A stretch of DNA of 64,000 bases, taken from the NCBI GenBank assembly GCA_001910725.1, contig MJGA01000004.1, positions 1,860,001-1,924,000 on the forward strand, given 5' to 3'. This DNA comes from Phanerodontia chrysosporium (lineage: Eukaryota > Basidiomycota > Agaricomycetes > Polyporales > Phanerochaetaceae). Below, in pieces: positions 59,124 to 64,000 of this stretch. Under the pieces are notes generated by a model. It searched no databases. It saw nothing but the letters and a program-made list of their open reading frames with translations, and was not told where the DNA came from. Within the stretch, counting starts at the first letter, position 1. Each line of letters begins with the position of its first letter. The translations under genes were made by a program, and so were the position numbers.

Positions 59124-62100
59124 ATTCACCCTATAGTCAACAAGGCAGTTGTTACCTCAAGTGTATACAGCATAGCTTCCCAACTATTCCCTTCACAGCA
59201 TCTGCTGGAATTATCAAGAGATTTCAACACATATGGGAGCTGCCACAGAAGGGAAGGGCCAGATATCCATCACATACATGGTATACATGTCAATCACCAC
59301 TGGGGCCATGCAAATCCACTATGTCCAGGACACTATGACTCGGTATTCATTGATGGTGTTTATTATGAGGTACGTCTTCTTGATCTTGTCAAAATTCTCC
59401 AATAATGTATATTTACAGGCAGGAAATATAGTCATTGTTGAAGGTGGTCAAGATAGTGACAGAACAAGAGCAAAAAATGCAAGCAGTGAGCCAGCAAGAA
59501 CAGGAGACAGTACTCTTGACCAAAGATGGTAACAAATACCATCTTGGCTTGTATATATGCCCTGCACTTACAAATGGCCTTTATAGGTTCATGAAAATTT
59601 CCTACTTCTTTGAGCAGGAAGAGCAAGTCCAGACCAGGACCAGTGGCATGCAAAGAATCAAAACACAGTGGTTCCATGGGCACTACTACCAACATGGCTC
59701 AAAGCTGCTTTTTCAGGAGGTAGCCCATCCACAAACACTTTATCTTCTTGATGAATGCGATGACCAAAGACTTGGTTGCATTTTTCAAAAGATTAATGCA
59801 CATGAGCTTGACTTGCTTGAACAAGAGCCGCCACTACTCCCCCTTCACACTATTGGACACAGAGCATTCTTTACAAGGTGCCTTTATTTTACATATGCCA
59901 ACCTGATTATATTCTAACAACACATTGCTTCAGCACCCTATGGGACCAAACAGCAATGATGTTCCGTGAGCTGGACTCGGCCGAAAAGCACGCGGCACTC
60001 AGTACTTGCATGCCTGGTCAAGAGTGCCTGAACTGCGGCTTGACACAGCTGCGCACTCTGCGCAGTTCCTGGATTGTCACCACACACGAGGTGTTGCGGA
60101 ATTGCACCACCTACCATATCCACGACTTTGTGTACCTGCGCCCTGTGAACACAAGCCCTCCAGACCTGTATGTCATAGGCCAGATCACGGAGATCATGCT
60201 CGCGCGCGGGCAAGGCGAGCATCAAGTGGAAGTACGGATCCTGGAGCGGTATGACAAGGTCATCAGAAGCGAGTGGGGTCCGCGCAAGGAAGGCCTTCGG
60301 ACAGATGAGGTGAGCACACATCCTCCTGAACCATAGTCGAAATGATGGCTCACCCACTGCAGCGTCGCCTGTTTCTCACAGACGAGATCCGTACTTTCAC
60401 CGTCTCGCACATCGAGGGCAAGGCTTTCGTAGCGCATCCGTCAGCCCTCGGCGGCACAGCTGCTGCGGATGAATGGGTCACGCACGATGACCACTTCCTC
60501 GTCGACCTCTATGCACCAACAAGCCACCCAAAACGCACGCAACTGCAGAAGCTGGTGCCGCGCCAGCTTAAGCGTTGCGAGGCCTGCGTCACGTCTAGGC
60601 AGGAGGACTTGGACAAAGACAAGGAGCTCCTGCGCCAGCACGGGCCGCTCCGCTGTCTCGAGCTGTTCGCCGGCGCAGGTGGGCTCACGGCTGGTCTGCA
60701 CCAGTCTGGCTTTGTCGAGACCAAGTGGGCAGTCGAAGTGTCGCCTAGCGCCGCGTTGTCGTTTGCGTACGTGTTCTTGATGGGTTCTCTCTCCCTTTGT
60801 ATGCTGAACGCCATCTCTCCGCGCGCAGAGCCAACAATCCGGACTGCACAGTCTATACGCAGTGTTCGAGTGTCCTGCTCCAGCATGCGATCGAGATGGA
60901 ACGCGGACTCAAGCCGGAGCCACTCGCGAGTCGCGACCCAAGGGACAAGAAACCGTTGCCGCCAATGCCGAAGCCAGGAGAGGTGGATTTCATATGTGGG
61001 GGACCACCTTGCCAGAGTTTTTCTGGGGCAAACCGGGGAAAGGTAGGTCATTCAACGTCATTTCAGAGCAGGCAACTTATCGCAGGTCACTATCTAGAAG
61101 GCGGACGACATAAGGTAAGGTTAAACCTCTTGACTAATATCTTGAACTCCTCACATTCCCTGATTTAGGACGACGCTGATCTGCAACATGCTTTCCTATG
61201 TCGACTTTTACCGGCCGAAATATTTCCTGCTTGAGAACGTCGTCGGCTTGCTGTCTTTCCCCTTGGGCGCAAAGCAGCAAGGCAGTGTGATGGTCGGCGG
61301 GATCGCCATGGGCGTCGTGAAGTTCATCTTCCGCACGCTCGTGTCGCTCGGGTGCGTGGCAGCTCGTCTTCGCATCACCCGCACGCCAGTAATTGACAGC
61401 GGGGCGCAGGTACCAAGTGCACTGCAAAGTCCTGCAGGCAGCACAGTACGGCGCAGCACAGGCTCGGGAACGCGTGTTCTTCTGGGCCGCACGCCGCGAC
61501 GTCGTGCTGCCAGAGTTCCCGTACCCGACGCACCACTATGCGCGCGGCGTACACAGCTATAACCTGCCCGACGGCGAGGTACTCCATCGCCCGGTACGAG
61601 TGCCACCGCATGAGAACGCGCGGCGCAGTGACTACGCGCAGTACGCGCCGTTCCGGCGGTGACTGTGGAAGATGCAATCAGCGACCTGGTAGGTGCCAAG
61701 AGTCTGTGATGAAGGGAAAGGCATGGAGCTGACATGTGTTGGGCAGAGAAAATTTGATTGGCGCGACGCGGAGGCGTTTACCGAGGAGGACCAGCAGCGT
61801 CTCGCACAGGGCATCATGCGCTTTGACGCGGTCGCGAACCGCAAGGCGCGTGTCCCGTACGCGGGCTACGGCGGCAAGGGCACGACGTATCGGCACAAGC
61901 CGCTGAATCGCTACCAGATGGAGATGCGTGAGGGCCTCGCTGAGAACGAGGAGGTGACGTACCATTATACCCAGAAGTTCACAGAGGCCGTTGTGAAGCG
62001 GTGCGTAGCCAGCTTTGCATGCTGGTCGTTCGTGCTGATGCGGAGTGTAGCGTGCTTGGGGTTCCCCTCCGCCCTGGAGCCAATCATCAGGATTTACCTT

Positions 62101-62670
62101 CGTCGCTGCGCGATAAGCGCAAGTTACAGGCAAACGGGAAGTCGAAGAGGGAGTATGAGAGTGAGTCTCGAGCAGGGTTTTCGCGGTTCCATGTCAACTG
62201 ATGTAATTTCTGCGCAGAGCACTACAAACGCATCGACCGAGACGGGCAGTTTGCGACCATGCTCACGTCCATCAAGCCGCATAGCATGAACGCGACGGTC
62301 CTGCATCCGACGGTACGCCGTCTGTTACTCGTCCCGACATCATGACTTATGCGTGTCATACACAGCAAAAGCGAGTGCTGACCGTCCGCGAGTGCGCCCG
62401 CGCCCAGGGCTTCCACGACGGGCACCAGTTCCTCTCGGTGCACACCATACCGGCCAAGATTGTCGAAGATGTGAGTCCGGGTGTACGCCCTGTCTGATCG
62501 GAGCGCACTGACATCCCCTTCAGCAACTTCGCCAGATTGGCAACGCTGTGCCCGTGCCGCTGGCACGCGCGTTGGGCAAGGAGCTCGGTAAGGCGCTGCT
62601 GAAGACGTGGCGAGCGGAGGAGGCGGCCGCCCGCGAGTTGAGCCCGCGAGACGCGATGGAGGTCGAGTGA
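59119..62670 (+). pseudogene. DNMT1: DNMT1-type DNA (cytosine-5) methyltransferase, 3' part (BAH domains and catalytic domain)
   Basis: Continuation of the gene from 49094 after the element. The first exon resumes in phase at YIHPIVNKAVV. First BAH domain about 59419-59879 (WFMKISYFFEQEE, HGSKLLFQEVAHPQTLYLLDEC), second about 59938-60480 (YHIHDFVYLRPV, YVIGQITEIM, RRLFLTDEIRTFTVSHIEGKAFV). Catalytic motifs: I, LELFAGAGGLTAGL; IV, ICGGPPCQSFSGANRGK with the nucleophilic Cys; VI, YFLLENVVGLLSF; VIII, QYGAAQARERVFFWAA; IX/X, LTVRECARAQGF and QIGNAVPVPLARALGKEL. It ends at a TGA on 62668-62670. All introns join in frame except one single-base break near 61654-61656 in front of VTVEDAISDL. Preserved motifs suggest it was functional until the insertion. 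Confidence 0.93.
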
Positions 62671-63088
62671 GTAGGGGTTGTATCTGGCAGCGTCCGGTTC
62701 TCGTATCTTGGTTTCATTGTCCTGGAAATATCTTGTTCTGTGCGTGACGCATGCTGTGAAGCGCGGGAATGGCCGTCCTGGCCAGGCACCGGGGACGGCA
62801 TATCAGGCAAGGGACGGCCTTGTGGCGCAGATCAATCTGTGGAGCGGCGCCATGCGCCGCGCGAACGCAAGCGAGGCACAGCGAGGCCCGTCGATAGCCT
62901 GGAGCCGCCCTGGCCATGGCGCAAGGTCGGGTCCCTGACCAGCCGGATCCGGGACTTTGGCCGGCTGCACGAGAATCGGATAGCAGATCGGGGGAGCTGT
63001 GCCTTGCCACGCCTCGTGTCCGCCATGTTATTACAGGTATTAAGTACAGGGAGGAGCAGTCCAGGATATGCGTCCGTGGGTCGGATGA
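62671..63088. other. Intergenic between convergent DNMT1-like and COA1 genes
   Basis: 418 bp holding two 3' untranslated regions. Nothing else recognised. Confidence 0.5.
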
Positions 63089-63939
63089 TCATGCGTGCAG
63101 CGAGTTTGTAGAAACCTCGATGATCTTGCCATTATCGCAGATGACCCGGAACCGTACTGCTTAGGAGTCAGATGGAGCCCCATTGCTATTGACGAGAAAC
63201 ACGCACGAATGGTGAAGGGTTCGCCTTTTGTTTTCCGTATGCTAGTAAAGTATAGAGTGCCAGCACCTGCAAAACATGACGCTAAGCATGGATCGCCGCA
63301 ACTGCCAATACTCGGACGCACCTTTGTGTCCCTTGATGCGGAAGGACAGGTCCACATTGCCCTGCAGCATGTGAACCTGAGGGCACCGTCAGAGCACGCA
63401 CGTGTAAAGCGAAGAATTCTGGACTCACCCCGCCCTTGATGTATGGGTCCCCATTCAGCCACCAGACAGGTTCGAAGCGGATCGCTTCCCCTAACTCCTC
63501 TCGCAGCTGCTCATTCTCCGCGACGGTGGTCATGATCTGCTTGACCACGGAGGATGACAGGCGTTCCTGGTTCGCGGCGTAGAGGTAGAATGCGCCCCAC
63601 GCCGAGACACCGAGGATGCTAGCAACAAGGATGCCCGGCCACTTGCGCTGGGTTTGCGGGAGGCGTCCGAGAGACAGAGCCGTCAGGATGCATACGGGAG
63701 AAGCGTCCAGGCACAGGACGTACCTGCAATGGAGGCAAGTCACGCTGAGGTCGCGCGTAGTACTCGCGCGGACGCGCTGTGTCCGAGAAAGTCTCGACCT
63801 CGGGTAGTGGCGGGATGGGTTGGCGTGCCTCAGAGGAGGTCGTCGTCGCGTATGTCCGGGGCAGGCGTACAAAGCGTGTGCTTTGCGACGCACGTACGCA
63901 TGAGTTGGCGCTTCGAAGGAGTGTCGTTCGCGAGGCCAT
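63089..63939 (-). CDS. COA1: Cytochrome c oxidase assembly factor Coa1
   Basis: Mitochondrial inner-membrane factor acting on newly made Cox1. N-terminal presequence MASRTTLLRSANSCVRASQS ... RLPRTYATTTSSEA. After an intron comes one membrane segment (KWPGILVASILGVSAWGAFYLYA), a helical stretch (VKQIMTTVAENEQLREELG) and EPVWWLNGDPYIKGG. Then HMLQGNVDLSFRIKGHKG | AGTLYFTSIRKTKGEPFTI | LRFRVICDNGKIIEV, which is the Coa1 core GxGTxYFTSIR, split by two introns. Ends STNSLHA at a TGA on 63089-63091. Plus-strand frames over it are shadows. Confidence 0.92.
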
Positions 63940-64000
63940 CGTGTCGAGACAGCAGGACAGGGTGCAGGGAGGAGTTGGCGGCTTGACTCGAGAGGGTGGT

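Noticed and set aside
49094..62670. Methyltransferase as an old decayed pseudogene
   Set aside because: Apart from the element and one probable base error, all catalytic motifs and splice junctions are intact, so decay before the insertion is unlikely.
63095..63439. 114-codon plus-strand frame near the right edge
   Set aside because: Antisense to COA1 exons, which carry family motifs and splice correctly.

Overview
This is nuclear DNA of a filamentous basidiomycete, most likely an agaricomycete. The genes are dense and intron-rich, with introns of about 40-60 nt (GT...AG). Recognisable fungal orthologues lie on both strands: RIB4, THR1, GTR1, DAD3, ARPC1, PAC1/LIS1, MTHFR, YPT6, TAP42, ATG9, KEX2, MCM7 and COA1. 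A DNMT1-type methyltransferase with RFD and BAH domains, and a Ty3/gypsy chromovirus carrying a dUTPase, also fit this group. No species call is possible from the sequence alone.

Layout. 1-8.7 kb: the 3' part of a PP-loop TilS-like gene (+), a Nopp140/SRP40 nucleolar protein (-), lumazine synthase (+), homoserine kinase (+), the RagA/Gtr1 GTPase (+) and the tiny DASH subunit DAD3 (-). 9-11 kb: gene-poor. 11.1-20 kb: a BTB-domain protein (+), an atypical AGC-like kinase with a long tail (-) and a mitochondrial-type SDR (-). 21.3-29.6 kb: a long kinesin-4-like motor (-) and a GNAT acetyltransferase (-). 30.2-48.9 kb: a compact housekeeping block with the divergent pairs GNAT/ARPC1, MTHFR/YPT6 and TAP42/ATG9, followed by KEX2 and MCM7. 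49.1-62.7 kb: a DNMT1-type cytosine-5 methyltransferase, divergent from MCM7 and split by a complete 8,570-bp LTR retrotransposon. 63.1-63.9 kb: COA1 (-).

The most interesting region is 49-62.7 kb. The retrotransposon (50549-59118, minus strand) has two 524-bp LTRs that read as identical and a 5-bp target duplication (GGTAT). It sits inside a coding exon, and the methyltransferase frame runs straight across the empty site, so the insertion looks young. The insertion lies inside a patch of the host gene that has almost no CpG (about 6 in 1.3 kb), while the flanking exons are CpG-rich. That is the footprint expected of long-term cytosine methylation within a gene that encodes a cytosine methyltransferase. 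The element encodes gag and a protease/RT/RNaseH/integrase polyprotein with a chromodomain and then a complete dUTPase at the C-terminus. It also has an extra charged ORF ahead of gag. An exact 11-nt complementarity between the predicted mRNA 5' end and the primer site next to the LTR indicates Tf1/sushi-type self-priming.

Caveat: in at least ten places the coding frame of an otherwise clear gene is broken in a way that one extra base (usually in a G or C run) would repair. Many of these genes are housekeeping genes, so sequence/assembly error is the simplest reading. Intron positions are read by eye from splice sites and frame continuity.
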